Shown piece by piece: positions 23,393-32,256 of a stretch of 45,153 nucleotides of DNA. The translations under genes were made by a program, and so were the position numbers. The notes under the pieces were generated by a model. The model made no database searches, had not been told where the DNA came from, and was given only the letters and a program-made list of their open reading frames with translations. Numbering within the stretch: position 1 is the stretch's first letter; every line of letters begins with the position of its first letter. The DNA comes from Acidimicrobiia bacterium (lineage in GTDB: Bacteria; Actinomycetota; Acidimicrobiia; Acidimicrobiales; Aldehydirespiratoraceae), in contig JAHQYM010000011.1 in the NCBI GenBank assembly GCA_024421095.1, forward strand, positions 1-45,153, given 5' to 3'.

Positions 23393-25440
23393 TCGTAGCC
23401 TCCTTGCGTGCTCGGCGTTCCCACAGTTGCGAGTTCACCATCGCTGTCGCCGCTGCCACCGCTGCCGTCGTTGTCACCGTCGCCATCATTGTCTTCGTGG
23501 TGCTGGCCATGATCGGCATCTGGGTCATCAACTGGTTCAAGTGCCCATGCATACATCGCCATACCAACCATGAGTCCGCCGGGAACACACAACCACAAGT
23601 TGAAGATTAGCCCGTAACCGATCAACGGCAAACCCAACGCCAACACCAACGGCCAAAAAGACGGGGAAGGCAAATGCACACCTCTGGCCGAACCGTCTTG
23701 CGCAGCCGACTGCACACTAGAAATCCGTACCACATTTCCATCATCGTCAATGGCGTATTTGCGGTGCCACCACTCATCTAGGCCGTCAACCGTTGGAACT
23801 TCGTCAAAGTTATGTTCGGGAACCGGCGATGGCACCATCCACTCCAAACTACGCGCGTCCCAAGGGTCGGGGCCCGGGGGAGGCAAGTCGGCTGCCTCGC
23901 GTTTTGACCTCCAAATGTTGTGGAAGAAAACCACAACTGACAATGCAATGATGAACGAACCAATCGTGGCCACCAAGTTCCAGAACTCAAAACCGAAACC
24001 TGCCGAATAGGTGTCGATGCGGCGGCTCATCCCTTGCAACCCGAGCACATGCATGGGGCCGAAGGTTAAGTTGAAGCCGATCAACATCAACCAAAAGTTG
24101 AGTTTCCCTCGGCGCTCATTGAGCAGGTAACCGAAAACCTTCGGCCACCAAAAGTACAGGCCACCCATCAAGCCAAGCACCCCACCGCCAAAGATCACAT
24201 AATGGAAGTGCGCCACGATGTAATATGTGTCTGTTTGTTGAGTGTCGGCCGGAGCCAAAGCGTGGGTCACCCCCGATAACCCACCAATCGTAAACATGCC
24301 CACGGTGCTCACAGCAAACAACATCGCCGTGGTGTAACGAATTTGCCCGCCCCACATGGTGGCGATCCAATTCAAGATCTTCACCCCTGTCGGTACCGCG
24401 ATAAACATTGTTGACAACGAAAATGCCGCAACAGAAATTGGGCCGATGCCAGAAACGAACATGTGATGCGCCCAAACACCCCAACCCATAAACCCAATCG
24501 CTATTCCCGAAAAGACCATAAAGGAATAGCCAAAAATCGGCTTACGGCTAAACGTTGGAATTATTTCGGAAACCACACCAAATGCCGGCAAAATAATGAT
24601 ATAGACCTCTGGATGTCCGAATATCCAGAAAAGATGCTGCCATAACAATGGATCACCACCCATATCTGGATTAAAGAAATCCGAGCCAAATAGGCGGTCG
24701 AACATCAGCAGAAACAAAGCAACCGTTATCACTGGCAAAGCAAACAGCAACAAAAACTGGGTGATTAAAAGCATCCAAGTAAGCACTGGCATGCGGAACA
24801 AATCCATCCCCGGTGCCCGCATGTTCAAACAAGTGACGATCAAGTTGATGGCTGAAACTAGCGAAGCGATACCAGCAATCAACAAACCAATCGCATAAAA
24901 ATCGACCCCATGGCTAGGCGAGAATGCCAAGCCGCTATTGGGTGAGTAACAGAACCACCCACAATCCGCGCCACCACCACCGACAATCCAAGAACTATTT
25001 AAGAAAATCGCGCCGGATAACCAAATCCAATAGGACAGCGCATTCAGTCTCGGGAAAGCCACATCCCTAGCACCGATCTGCAACGGAATCAGATAGTTCG
25101 CAAAGGCTGCCGCCAAAGGCATGATAAACAAGAACACCATGGTCACGCCGTGCATGGTGAAGACTTGGTTATAAACGTCCGCCGAGAGCACCCCACCGTT
25201 AGGCACCGCCAGTTGCAAGCGAATCAGTAGCGCTTCCACACCACCAACCACAAAAAATACCATGGCCGAAACGCCATACATAATCCCGATCTTTTTGTGG
25301 TCGACGGTGCTCAACCAATCCCGCCAACCTCGACCACCCTGCGGACGGGTCAGCACCCCGAGTGGGCGCTCCACAAAGGGTGTGACACCAGATTCGAGTT
25401 CCAAAGGCTTCTCGGTTACAGTTGCGTTTGTAGGGGTCAT
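23389..25440 (-). CDS. ctaD: cytochrome c oxidase subunit I (aa3/caa3, A-type)
   Basis: Catalytic subunit with low-spin heme a and the heme a3-CuB site. 683 residues. All six metal ligands are present: His97 in FTMHGVTM, the GHPEVYIIILPAFG His with its cross-linked Tyr, the HHMFVSG pair, and both His in VAHFHYVIFGG. FSRKPIFGY carries the K-channel lysine. After the normal core there is a linker (LEWMVPSPVPEHNF), two extra helices (about 600-645), and a low-complexity Asp/Gly/Ser/His tail. The extra helices are common in actinobacterial and caa3 enzymes. It starts one base after the ctaC stop and overlaps ctaE. Confidence 0.96.
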   Translation of the reverse strand: MTPTNATVTEKPLELESGVTPFVERPLGVLTRPQGGRGWRDWLSTVDHKKIGIMYGVSAMVFFVVGGVEALLIRLQLAVPNGGVLSADVYNQVFTMHGVTMVFLFIMPLAAAFANYLIPLQIGARDVAFPRLNALSYWIWLSGAIFLNSSWIVGGGGADCGWFCYSPNSGLAFSPSHGVDFYAIGLLIAGIASLVSAINLIVTCLNMRAPGMDLFRMPVLTWMLLITQFLLLFALPVITVALFLLMFDRLFGSDFFNPDMGGDPLLWQHLFWIFGHPEVYIIILPAFGVVSEIIPTFSRKPIFGYSFMVFSGIAIGFMGWGVWAHHMFVSGIGPISVAAFSLSTMFIAVPTGVKILNWIATMWGGQIRYTTAMLFAVSTVGMFTIGGLSGVTHALAPADTQQTDTYYIVAHFHYVIFGGGVLGLMGGLYFWWPKVFGYLLNERRGKLNFWLMLIGFNLTFGPMHVLGLQGMSRRIDTYSAGFGFEFWNLVATIGSFIIALSVVVFFHNIWRSKREAADLPPPGPDPWDARSLEWMVPSPVPEHNFDEVPTVDGLDEWWHRKYAIDDDGNVVRISSVQSAAQDGSARGVHLPSPSFWPLVLALGLPLIGYGLIFNLWLCVPGGLMVGMAMYAWALEPVDDPDADHGQHHEDNDGDGDNDGSGGSGDSDGELATVGTPSTQGGYE

Positions 25441-25441
25441 C

Positions 25442-26704
25442 TCAGTTCACCTCAGTTGCCAAAATCTGGGCTCTGGTCGGCTCTTGGCCAAGCGTGGCCA
25501 AAAAGGCAATCACGTCGCTGATCTGCCGCTCAGACAACCCCATGTCGGGCATCCCACGGGGCAATTCACCATCAGCGAGATCGTTCGCGTAGTTTTCCTT
25601 CACTTCGTTAGGGTTGCGTATCCACGCAGCAAGTTGATCGTCATTGAGCGAATAGTCGGAGTTGTAAAGGTTGAATATCCCGCCTGCGAACGTAGTGCGG
25701 CTAGCGAAATGGGTAAGGTCTGGTGCCGAACCAGCGTAAGTCTCAGCGCCGTTGTAGTCCGCATCGTTAAGTCCCCTCACCAGATGACAACTCGCGCAAT
25801 AGGTTGAGAACACCTCGGCACCGCGTCCTTGCGCCGAATCTTCGTTCGTGGGCAAATTGGCGGGTTTCATCTGCGAGTCGATCCAAGTCTGAAAATCCGC
25901 TGGTGTAACCGCAACTGCCTGCATCCTCATACGACTATGCGACAAACCACAAAATTCCGTACACTGCCCGAAGTAAACGCCCGGTTCGTCCGCCGACAAC
26001 TTCCACGGTGTGTACAAGCCTGGAACAGCGTCTCTTTTTCCGTTGAGCGCTGGAATCCAGTGTGAATGAATCACGTCACGAGAGGTCACAATCAGCTCGA
26101 TCTCTTCTCCCGCGGGAATTACCATCTGGCCCGAAGTAACGATGTCGGCTGGCGGCAGATCCCAAGGGTCACCAAGATCATCTGTAGTAATGTCTTGCGA
26201 TAGGTAGTAACGGTATTCCCACCACCACTGCTGACCAACCACAACCACTCGAGGCTCCCAAGTTTGAGCCTGTCCGTCAACCTGAACCTCCATGGCATTG
26301 GCTTCGGTGCTATTGATCGCTAGATGCGTCACCAAACTGGCTACCGCAACGATCACCATGATCACGAAAGGCCCGAGCGTCCAGCCAATTTCCAAAGTGT
26401 TATTGTGCGAAACCTGTTTCGGGAATTCGCCTTGATAATCCTCGTTTGCTGGAACCCGATTCTTCACTGCCAGCCAAACCAAAGCACCACAAACCAGCAC
26501 CAGCACCACACCCGCAACGATAAAGACCGGTACCGCCAAATCATTAATCTGGCGAGCTGTCTCGCCTTGATCTTGAAAGGTGTCTAACTCAGCATCAGCA
26601 GCGCAACCGACCAACAACAAGCCAAAACCGGCCAGCGTCAGCGTCGACCACAAGCGCCGGGCAAACGCCCAACGAGACTCCTCGGTCCTCATTGCTTCAC
26701 TCAC
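25442..26704 (-). CDS. ctaC: cytochrome c oxidase subunit II with fused cytochrome c domain (caa3 type)
   Basis: 420 residues. The N-terminal signal region ends in a lipobox-like LLLVGC, then two membrane helices (about 55-75 and 105-125). The periplasmic cupredoxin domain has VIHSHWIPALN and the CuA motif GQCTEFCGLSHSRM. The C-terminal class I cytochrome c domain has the heme motif CASCH and a likely Met ligand in RGMPDMG. Electrons therefore pass from this heme c to CuA and on to CtaD. The frame begins with GTG at 26704 (GGAGG ten bases upstream, overlapping the preceding gene by eight bases); an ATG at 26692 is the alternative. Confidence 0.94.
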   Translation of the reverse strand: MSEAMRTEESRWAFARRLWSTLTLAGFGLLLVGCAADAELDTFQDQGETARQINDLAVPVFIVAGVVLVLVCGALVWLAVKNRVPANEDYQGEFPKQVSHNNTLEIGWTLGPFVIMVIVAVASLVTHLAINSTEANAMEVQVDGQAQTWEPRVVVVGQQWWWEYRYYLSQDITTDDLGDPWDLPPADIVTSGQMVIPAGEEIELIVTSRDVIHSHWIPALNGKRDAVPGLYTPWKLSADEPGVYFGQCTEFCGLSHSRMRMQAVAVTPADFQTWIDSQMKPANLPTNEDSAQGRGAEVFSTYCASCHLVRGLNDADYNGAETYAGSAPDLTHFASRTTFAGGIFNLYNSDYSLNDDQLAAWIRNPNEVKENYANDLADGELPRGMPDMGLSERQISDVIAFLATLGQEPTRAQILATEVN

Positions 26705-27494
26705 CTTGGTGTGCCTCCACAGATTCGGGGTTGTTTGATTCTAAATCTATTTCGTGGTGCTCGAAATCCCGTTCACCCGTGACTGTTGCCACAACCCCAC
26801 CAGCAAGAACCGCCACCGCCACCGCCAAAACTGTGGCAGACAAAAGGTTTTTGTTGACTCGCGGTCTACTCACCAACAAAACCGCCAAAGCCAAAATCAC
26901 CACCGACACAACCCCAGCCACAACCACCGCCCCAAGTTTCGAAGCCGCCAACAGAATCCGGCTAATCGCCAAAACCCCCAAAGCCACAATCCCTGCGCCC
27001 AAAACCGGGATCTCAATAGGTGCCATAATCCGATTGCGAAGCACTCTGTTGGCTTCACGGTCGCCGGTAGCGCGATCAGACCACGCATCCATCAACCATT
27101 CAACCGCCACGACCGCGCAAAGAACCAAGCCAGCCACAAAAACCGCCGTATGCAAAACCAACCCGATGGCCATCGCGCCAACACCGAAAGCGCCAACAAC
27201 CGGCCAAAAACTAGCAGTCACCAAACTGTTCGTAGGGATCTGTTCAACCCCCATGTAATGCGCTTGTGCAGCCGGATCAGCATCCCGAAATGAAACAAGA
27301 AACATCGCCACCGACATCGATACGAAAGCTAGACCGAACAACATCGAGTAGCCGAGATGCTCGCCCACCCCACCTTTCCAACCCATCGACAAGGGGCCAA
27401 GATGGTTGCCCCCAGTGGTGTACCCATAAAACACTGCACCCGTAATGAGTGCCATCCCCAACCCGAAAAAAAACTTAAAACCGGTAGTAAACAT
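26697..27494 (-). CDS. CtaF-like cytochrome c oxidase subunit IV with a C-terminal membrane extension
   Basis: 265 residues. The first about 120 resemble actinobacterial CtaF: a start helix FKFFFGLGMALITGAVFYGY, a second helix EHLGYSMLFGLAFVSMSVAM, then a soluble loop ending SFWPVVGAFGVGAMAIGLVL, like the SxxPx-G helix of CtaF. The rest adds about three helices with Val/Ala/Leu-rich sequence and an acidic C-terminal tail (ERDFEHHEIDLESNNPE). CtaF itself is about 140 residues, so this is nearly twice the usual length. It lies directly upstream of ctaC. The role as an oxidase accessory subunit is inference from position and the N-terminal resemblance. Confidence 0.6.
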   Translation of the reverse strand: MFTTGFKFFFGLGMALITGAVFYGYTTGGNHLGPLSMGWKGGVGEHLGYSMLFGLAFVSMSVAMFLVSFRDADPAAQAHYMGVEQIPTNSLVTASFWPVVGAFGVGAMAIGLVLHTAVFVAGLVLCAVVAVEWLMDAWSDRATGDREANRVLRNRIMAPIEIPVLGAGIVALGVLAISRILLAASKLGAVVVAGVVSVVILALAVLLVSRPRVNKNLLSATVLAVAVAVLAGGVVATVTGERDFEHHEIDLESNNPESVEAHQGE

Positions 27495-27499
27495 CTGCC

Positions 27500-28087
27500 C
27501 TACTTATTGATATAGACGAGGAAGTAGACAACGGCCCACATCAACACAACCGTATGCCAAAACAGCGCCGCCGCAGACACAGCTTCGGCTCTTTTCGGCC
27601 CGAACTGGCCAGCCAAAGCACGCACAAACGTAAACGTGATAAAAAGTACCGCCGCAATCAAAAACACAATAAAAGTTCCGTTAATCACAAAAAACAGAAA
27701 CTCGGCGTTACTAGCAGCCAACGCGAAACCAGTATCGTTGATGATGAACCAAAGCTGATTGAATATCGCCACCCCAAACAAAGTGGTCAACGCCAAAGCC
27801 ACATAAGCATTGACACGATCTTCGGCATTGATCGCCTGCACCGCCCACTGAACCGTGAACACTGACAATACCAACGTCCAAAAGACGAACCCCGATGGAC
27901 CTAACTCAACCGTTCCCTCAGCGAACCACTCCATCGCCTCATGGCGCGCCCTCGCCCTTTCCCGAACGTATACCGCCACCACCGACAAGAAAAACATGAA
28001 AGCCGCGGCGCAGCCAAAAACCGTGCCCACCAGCAGACTACGAGGTCGATAAATTTGCGCGGGCAGAAACCGCGTTGTGGTAATCAT
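27500..28087 (-). CDS. divergent cytochrome c oxidase subunit III-like protein
   Basis: 195 residues, five predicted helices, colinear with CtaE. Its last helix reads FWHTVVLMWAVVYFLVYINK where true CtaE in this window has YWHFVDIVWIFIFTVIYLIPA. The subunit III landmarks are changed: the Glu in GSECLLFGG is absent (VFGCAAAFMFF), GFHGVHV is replaced by VINGTFIVF, and the Asp in WHFVD is lost. Its start overlaps the stop of the subunit I-like gene (28087), so the two are coupled and probably form a complex. It is the second gene of the apparent oxidase operon. Confidence 0.72.
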   Translation of the reverse strand: MITTTRFLPAQIYRPRSLLVGTVFGCAAAFMFFLSVVAVYVRERARARHEAMEWFAEGTVELGPSGFVFWTLVLSVFTVQWAVQAINAEDRVNAYVALALTTLFGVAIFNQLWFIINDTGFALAASNAEFLFFVINGTFIVFLIAAVLFITFTFVRALAGQFGPKRAEAVSAAALFWHTVVLMWAVVYFLVYINK

Positions 28088-29883
28088 CAGGAATCCTCTT
28101 CAGTGTCGTTCACCGAATCTAACAATGGAACCTCAGAGACAACGCGCGCTGGCGCATCCAAAAAATTGCCCAACGGCGGAGGTGAAGGCGTGGCCCACTC
28201 CAAAGTCAAACCACCAAAAGGATTGTCACTAAGCGTCTCAGTATTGCCTTGCGGTTTCAGCCAAGCCGCAACAACAGCCAAAACACCCAACACGATCAAC
28301 AACGCGCCCACCGCGGCGCAAGCGTTCATCACCTCAACAAGATTCTCATTAGAAGGAACGCTCACCAAAGACACCGAAGCAGCGGAATACTGATACGCCA
28401 ACGCGCCAGCTCCAAAGAAACCGCTAACAAAATCAGCACCACCAAGCAACACAGCCCCAAGCGCGATATTGAAAATCGCCGAACGACCCAAACCACCCGG
28501 CAAAAGGACACCAGCAATCTTTGGTGCCCAAAACCAAATCCCCGCAATCCCCGCAAGCAGCGCCGCAAACCACACCAAATTCATAACCGCAGTAACCGTT
28601 GTACGTCCGCCCAAATCCCATGGCTGCACAACACGAACCAACCCCGCAACCGTAGCCGCAAGCAACACCAACACCGCCGCAAACGCAGCCAAACCATGCA
28701 CCGACAACAAGCCAGCGAGATTTAGTTTTTTGGTTCTCTCAAGACTCGCAAGACTCGGTTCCAAAGCCGCAGCAGCGTCCGCCCCCGGACGCGCAAACGT
28801 GGCCGCAACTGCCGCTACCGAACCCAGCACCGGCAAGGCCACCGAAAGCCCAAACACCACAAACACAAACTGCTCATCGTGGCTATCACCTTGAAACCAC
28901 GGTTGGCTCCAACCACCAACCGACAACAACCCAAAGAAACCGATAAGAGCCATGGCCGCAGCGTGCTGTGCATGGCGGCGCTTCGCAACCACTGCTGCAA
29001 CCTGACCAAAAACCCCAAGCACGGGAATAGCCAACGCGTAAATCTGCGGTTGTTCAATCAACCAACCCAACTGTGCGAACACAGCATCGCTGCCCTCAAT
29101 ATTCCCAAACTCGCCCGGCCCACCACGCAAATCAAAATAGATCAGCACAAGATTGCCCAACGCCAACGGCAACGTCAACAACCAAACAGCCGCAGCCACC
29201 AGCATCGACCAAGCAAACAAAGGCACCCGCAACAAATTCATACCCGGTGTGCGCAACGACACCACTGTTGTAGCAACACAAACCGAAGCCACCACGATCG
29301 CGCCGATCAGCAGCGCGGTACCCACCAACGTCAACGCAATCGCATCAGCTTCACTAGGGCTCACGCCATCAAGAGCACCCCAACCACCGCCCGCCAAAAC
29401 CGCAACAACCGTGATACCCGCTCCGATCATGAACAACCACGCAGCCCCGTGTGCAGCCCGAGGAAAAGCAATATTCGTAGCTCCAACCTGCATCGGCACT
29501 ACCACCGTCGCCAAACCCACAAACAACGGCAACACCACCAACAACACCATGCCCAAGCGATAAAGGCCAAAAAACTGGAAATAATTGTTGGTCCCCGCAA
29601 AAATGTCGTCTGGCGACGAATTGATGTCCTCAATTCTGAGCAGCACCCCCACAACTGCAACCGCCAACAACATCAACAAACTAGACCGCAACCACAAACG
29701 GCCAATGCGCTTATGGTCGGTAGTTGTCAAGGCATCGAAAACCCCGCCCACTTCCGAAGCAACAGGGCTCTCAAAAGAAACCGAAGGGGCGGAAGCGGCA
29801 GATGCGGCAGATGTGGGCGACACTAAAGACTCGGGATCGCTAGGCAAGGTGCCTGTTGCAGTTGCTGAATCGGTCATCGTCAT
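28087..29883 (-). CDS. heme-copper oxidase subunit I-like protein lacking all metal ligands
   Basis: 598 residues, about 12 or more hydrophobic helices. It aligns with the CtaD of this window throughout: TTDHKRIG (TVDHKKIG), VVPMQVGATNIAFPR (LIPLQIGARDVAFPR), TPGMNLLRVP (APGMDLFRMP), WFWAPKIAG (YFWWPKVFG) and the C-terminal LEWATPSPPP. Yet the ligand positions read Tyr108 for the heme a His, Gln278 in EQPQIY for the CuB His of GHPEVY, Gln327-Pro328 for the HH pair, and Ala432 / Met434 for the HFH pair. It cannot bind a3-CuB in the usual way. ATG 29883 has GGAGGA 11 bases upstream; the frame is open to 29922. It is the first gene of the oxidase operon. Confidence 0.82.
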   Translation of the reverse strand: MTMTDSATATGTLPSDPESLVSPTSAASAASAPSVSFESPVASEVGGVFDALTTTDHKRIGRLWLRSSLLMLLAVAVVGVLLRIEDINSSPDDIFAGTNNYFQFFGLYRLGMVLLVVLPLFVGLATVVVPMQVGATNIAFPRAAHGAAWLFMIGAGITVVAVLAGGGWGALDGVSPSEADAIALTLVGTALLIGAIVVASVCVATTVVSLRTPGMNLLRVPLFAWSMLVAAAVWLLTLPLALGNLVLIYFDLRGGPGEFGNIEGSDAVFAQLGWLIEQPQIYALAIPVLGVFGQVAAVVAKRRHAQHAAAMALIGFFGLLSVGGWSQPWFQGDSHDEQFVFVVFGLSVALPVLGSVAAVAATFARPGADAAAALEPSLASLERTKKLNLAGLLSVHGLAAFAAVLVLLAATVAGLVRVVQPWDLGGRTTVTAVMNLVWFAALLAGIAGIWFWAPKIAGVLLPGGLGRSAIFNIALGAVLLGGADFVSGFFGAGALAYQYSAASVSLVSVPSNENLVEVMNACAAVGALLIVLGVLAVVAAWLKPQGNTETLSDNPFGGLTLEWATPSPPPLGNFLDAPARVVSEVPLLDSVNDTEEDS

Positions 29884-30018
29884 TGGTGCAATAATCCTCC
29901 GCACACTCTCGGCGCGGCGCACCGCGCACCCGTGATCGCTAATCGCTGAGTTAAGAAACCAAGCGATGAGTTTACAAGGATACGTCCACTAGTTTTCACA
30001 CCCGACCGAAGCTGTTTT

Positions 30019-30915
30019 TCAGAAACCACTGCGAACCACCTCATCAATCGCCATCGCTGCGAACAACAAAGTGACATAGGTTATCGACCAACCAAACAAG
30101 CGCATCGCAAGTTGCGGTTCAGGGTTGCGCAAGACTCTCAACGCCAACGCCGCAAAGACCGCACCCAACAAGACCGCCGAACCAAAATAAAGCCAACCCA
30201 TGTTCGCCACTGGAGCAAACAGCAAAGTCAAACCCCAAAGCAACAAGGTATACACGAGAATACGACTTGCCGTCTTCTTGAGGCTCACCACCACCGGCAA
30301 CATCGGCACATCGGCAGCTTGATAATCGTCCTTGTAGCGGATCGCCAACGCCCAAAAATGCGGTGGCGTCCAAACGAAAATGATCGCAAACAAAACCAAA
30401 GGCGGCCAATCAAGAGAGTTGGTAACCGCAGACCAGCCAACCAGAACCGGTACCGCCCCCGCCGCACCTCCAATCACAATGTTGCTTTTTGAGGTGCGCT
30501 TCAACCACAACGAATAAACAAACACATAAAACAAAGTTGCCGCAACTGCCAAAACCGCGGACAACAAGTTGACCATCCCCCATAACCAAGCGAACGCAGC
30601 AATTTCCAGAAAAATAGCGAACAACAACGCTTGGCGCGGCGTGACCTCACCAGTCACCAACGGACGGCCCTTGGTGCGCTCCATGAGACCATCAATATCT
30701 CGATCGATGAACATGTTTGCTGCGTTCGCTCCGCCCGCCGCGAGCGTTCCACCCAGCACAGTTGCGAACATCAACCAAATGGAGGGCAACCCCGCGGCAG
30801 CAACAACCATCGTGGGAACAGTCGTGACCAACAACAATTCAATGATGCGTGGCTTGGTCAACGCCACGAACGCCATCAGACGCGACCTCTCATGCACTCG
30901 AGCAACGCTACTCAC
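30019..30915 (-). CDS. ctaB: protoheme IX farnesyltransferase (heme O synthase)
   Basis: UbiA-superfamily prenyltransferase that adds farnesyl to heme B, giving heme O for the aa3 oxidase. 298 residues, about nine membrane helices. ALTKPRIIELLLVTTVP is the family start, and NMFIDRDIDGLMERTKGRP holds the Asp-rich motif that binds the prenyl diphosphate through magnesium. A second loop has YKDDYQAADVPMLPVV. It starts with GTG at 30915. It lies 135 bases upstream of the oxidase operon on the same strand and is divergent from ctaA, the next enzyme in the pathway. Confidence 0.95.
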   Translation of the reverse strand: MSSVARVHERSRLMAFVALTKPRIIELLLVTTVPTMVVAAAGLPSIWLMFATVLGGTLAAGGANAANMFIDRDIDGLMERTKGRPLVTGEVTPRQALLFAIFLEIAAFAWLWGMVNLLSAVLAVAATLFYVFVYSLWLKRTSKSNIVIGGAAGAVPVLVGWSAVTNSLDWPPLVLFAIIFVWTPPHFWALAIRYKDDYQAADVPMLPVVVSLKKTASRILVYTLLLWGLTLLFAPVANMGWLYFGSAVLLGAVFAALALRVLRNPEPQLAMRLFGWSITYVTLLFAAMAIDEVVRSGF

Positions 30916-30922
30916 AACCCTC

Positions 30923-30928
30923 AGGCTA
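30923..30928 (-). promoter_or_regulatory. putative -10 box (TAGCCT) of leaderless ctaB
   Basis: On the minus strand TAGCCT is followed by seven bases and the GTG start at 30915. The hexamer is identical to the one proposed for hemB. No ribosome-binding site fits the start as well. Confidence 0.4.
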
Positions 30929-31028
30929 CGGGCAGCACATCAAGACCACCCCCAGAGCATGCCATTTGTGGATAAAGTCGCGAACCGCACGGCGCTAAAC
31001 CCTGTCGCTCAGCAGCTTTAGAAGGGCC

Positions 31029-31034
31029 TAACCT
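31029..31034 (+). promoter_or_regulatory. putative -10 box (TAACCT) of leaderless ctaA
   Basis: TAACCT is followed by six bases (GTAGCT) and the GTG at 31041, the spacing expected if transcription begins at the start codon. The ctaA and ctaB promoters would lie about 100 bases apart, back to back. Confidence 0.45.
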
Positions 31035-31040
31035 GTAGCT

Positions 31041-32003
31041 GTGAACTTGACCGCACGGCTGCGCGCTATCGCCTATGCACCAATTAGCCCCGACCGTTAC
31101 CAACGCTGGACACGTGGCGCGCTGTGGTCATTAACCGTGATCGTGGTATCTGGCGGAGCCGTGCGGCTCAGCGGGTCAGGCCTCGGCTGCTCCGACTGGC
31201 CCAACTGCGAAGAAGACCAGTTTGTTGCCGACCTCGAATATCACGCACTCATCGAATTCGCCAACCGCCTCTTTACTGGTGTCGTAGCGGTTGCGGTAGT
31301 CCTCGCCGTACTTGGTTCGCTGCGCCGCTCACCACGGCGAGCCGATTTGATCGCGTGGTCTTTCGGGCTCGTAGCGGGAGTTGTCGCGCAAATCGTTTTG
31401 GGAGCGCTACTCGTGCGAACCGAACTCGACCCGAGGTTCACAATGGGACATTTCTTATTGAGCATGGTCTTGCTGGCCAACGCTGCGTTGCTCGTAGATT
31501 TGGCCGGACGCGACGACCTAGCCGCACGGCGCAGACCAGGACCCTTGAGCCGCACAACCCGGGCCATCACCACGCTCTCAGCGGTGTTGCTCGTTAGCGG
31601 CACAATCGTCACCGGTTCAGGCCCGCACAGCGGCAGCGACGAAGCCGAAGTCGCAGCCAGACTCCCCTTTCTGGTGCGGGAAGTCACCCGGATACATAGC
31701 ATCATTGCCATAGTGTTGCTCGTCAGCGTATTGTGGCTGATCCGCGCCGCTCACCTGCACCAACAAACCGAAGCGCGCCGCCGAGCGGAAATCGCTTTAA
31801 GCCTGCTTATCGCTCAAGCGGCAATTGGTTACTGGCAATATTTTGCGGGGGTGCCAGTGCTGCTCGTTGGATTCCACATCCTCGGCGCGTCACTAAGTTG
31901 GATTGCGATTGTGCGCCTACACTTAGCCACAGGCATCGACGCTCGCAACGAATCCGAGGAAACCAACAAAACAACCCCCCAACAGGCCGCAAAACCCGGT
32001 TAG
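31041..32003 (+). CDS. ctaA: heme A synthase (COX15/CtaA)
   Basis: Oxidises the C8 methyl of heme O to the formyl of heme A. 320 residues with eight predicted helices. GGAVRLSGSGLGCSDWPNCE carries the conserved Cys pair after helix 1, and IEFANRLFTG holds the first conserved helix-2 region (the ligand His lies in YHALIEFANRL). FTMGHFLLSM, VTRIHSIIAIV and VGFHILGASL supply the remaining His positions of the two heme sites. GTG start with a leaderless-type -10 box. It is divergent from ctaB, so both steps of heme A synthesis are controlled from one 125-base region. Confidence 0.94.
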   Translation: MNLTARLRAIAYAPISPDRYQRWTRGALWSLTVIVVSGGAVRLSGSGLGCSDWPNCEEDQFVADLEYHALIEFANRLFTGVVAVAVVLAVLGSLRRSPRRADLIAWSFGLVAGVVAQIVLGALLVRTELDPRFTMGHFLLSMVLLANAALLVDLAGRDDLAARRRPGPLSRTTRAITTLSAVLLVSGTIVTGSGPHSGSDEAEVAARLPFLVREVTRIHSIIAIVLLVSVLWLIRAAHLHQQTEARRRAEIALSLLIAQAAIGYWQYFAGVPVLLVGFHILGASLSWIAIVRLHLATGIDARNESEETNKTTPQQAAKPG

Positions 32004-32063
32004 AACCCTGTATGCTGCTTGGTTCGATAGCGTAAGCTGTCGTGCGACTGGATCACTGGTCGA

Positions 32064-32136
32064 GCCCCGTTCGTCTAGCGGCCTAGGACGCTGGCCTTTC
32101 ACGCCGGTAACACGGGTTCAAATCCCGTACGGGGTA
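32064..32136 (+). tRNA. tRNA-Glu (anticodon TTC)
   Basis: 73 bases. The acceptor stem GCCCCGT pairs with ACGGGGT (G1-U72 wobble), and the discriminator is A. The anticodon stem CTGGC/GCCGG encloses the loop CTTTCAC with anticodon TTC at 32098-32100. The T-arm is CGGGTTCAAATCCCG. CCA is not encoded. This tRNA is also the substrate of HemA, encoded elsewhere in the window. Confidence 0.95.
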
Positions 32137-32148
32137 CTTCTAGGTTGC

Positions 32149-32180
32149 ATCAACGCCGCGGCCACCGCTGCGGCGTTGAT
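32149..32180 (+). terminator. hairpin after tRNA-Glu, possible terminator
   Basis: A perfect 11-base stem ATCAACGCCGC / GCGGCGTTGAT with a 10-base loop, 12 bases after the tRNA-Glu gene. There is no T-run after it, so it could be a processing element or a structured spacer instead of a classical terminator. Confidence 0.4.
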
Positions 32181-32256
32181 TTCAGTGGTGGGTGATCGGG
32201 TTGCTATTTTCGGCAACTCGGCATACCGTTTCGAGTCGCACGGTTCGTCCGTGAAG

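Noticed and set aside
26754-29826. Long plus-strand frames opposite the cta genes
   Set aside because: They are Asn/Gln/His/Pro-rich antisense shadows produced by the codon usage of membrane protein genes; none has a start signal or domain.
28087-29883. The ligand-less subunit I-like gene as a pseudogene
   Set aside because: It has an intact frame of 598 codons, a ribosome-binding site, translational coupling to the next gene and conserved structural motifs, which decay would not preserve.
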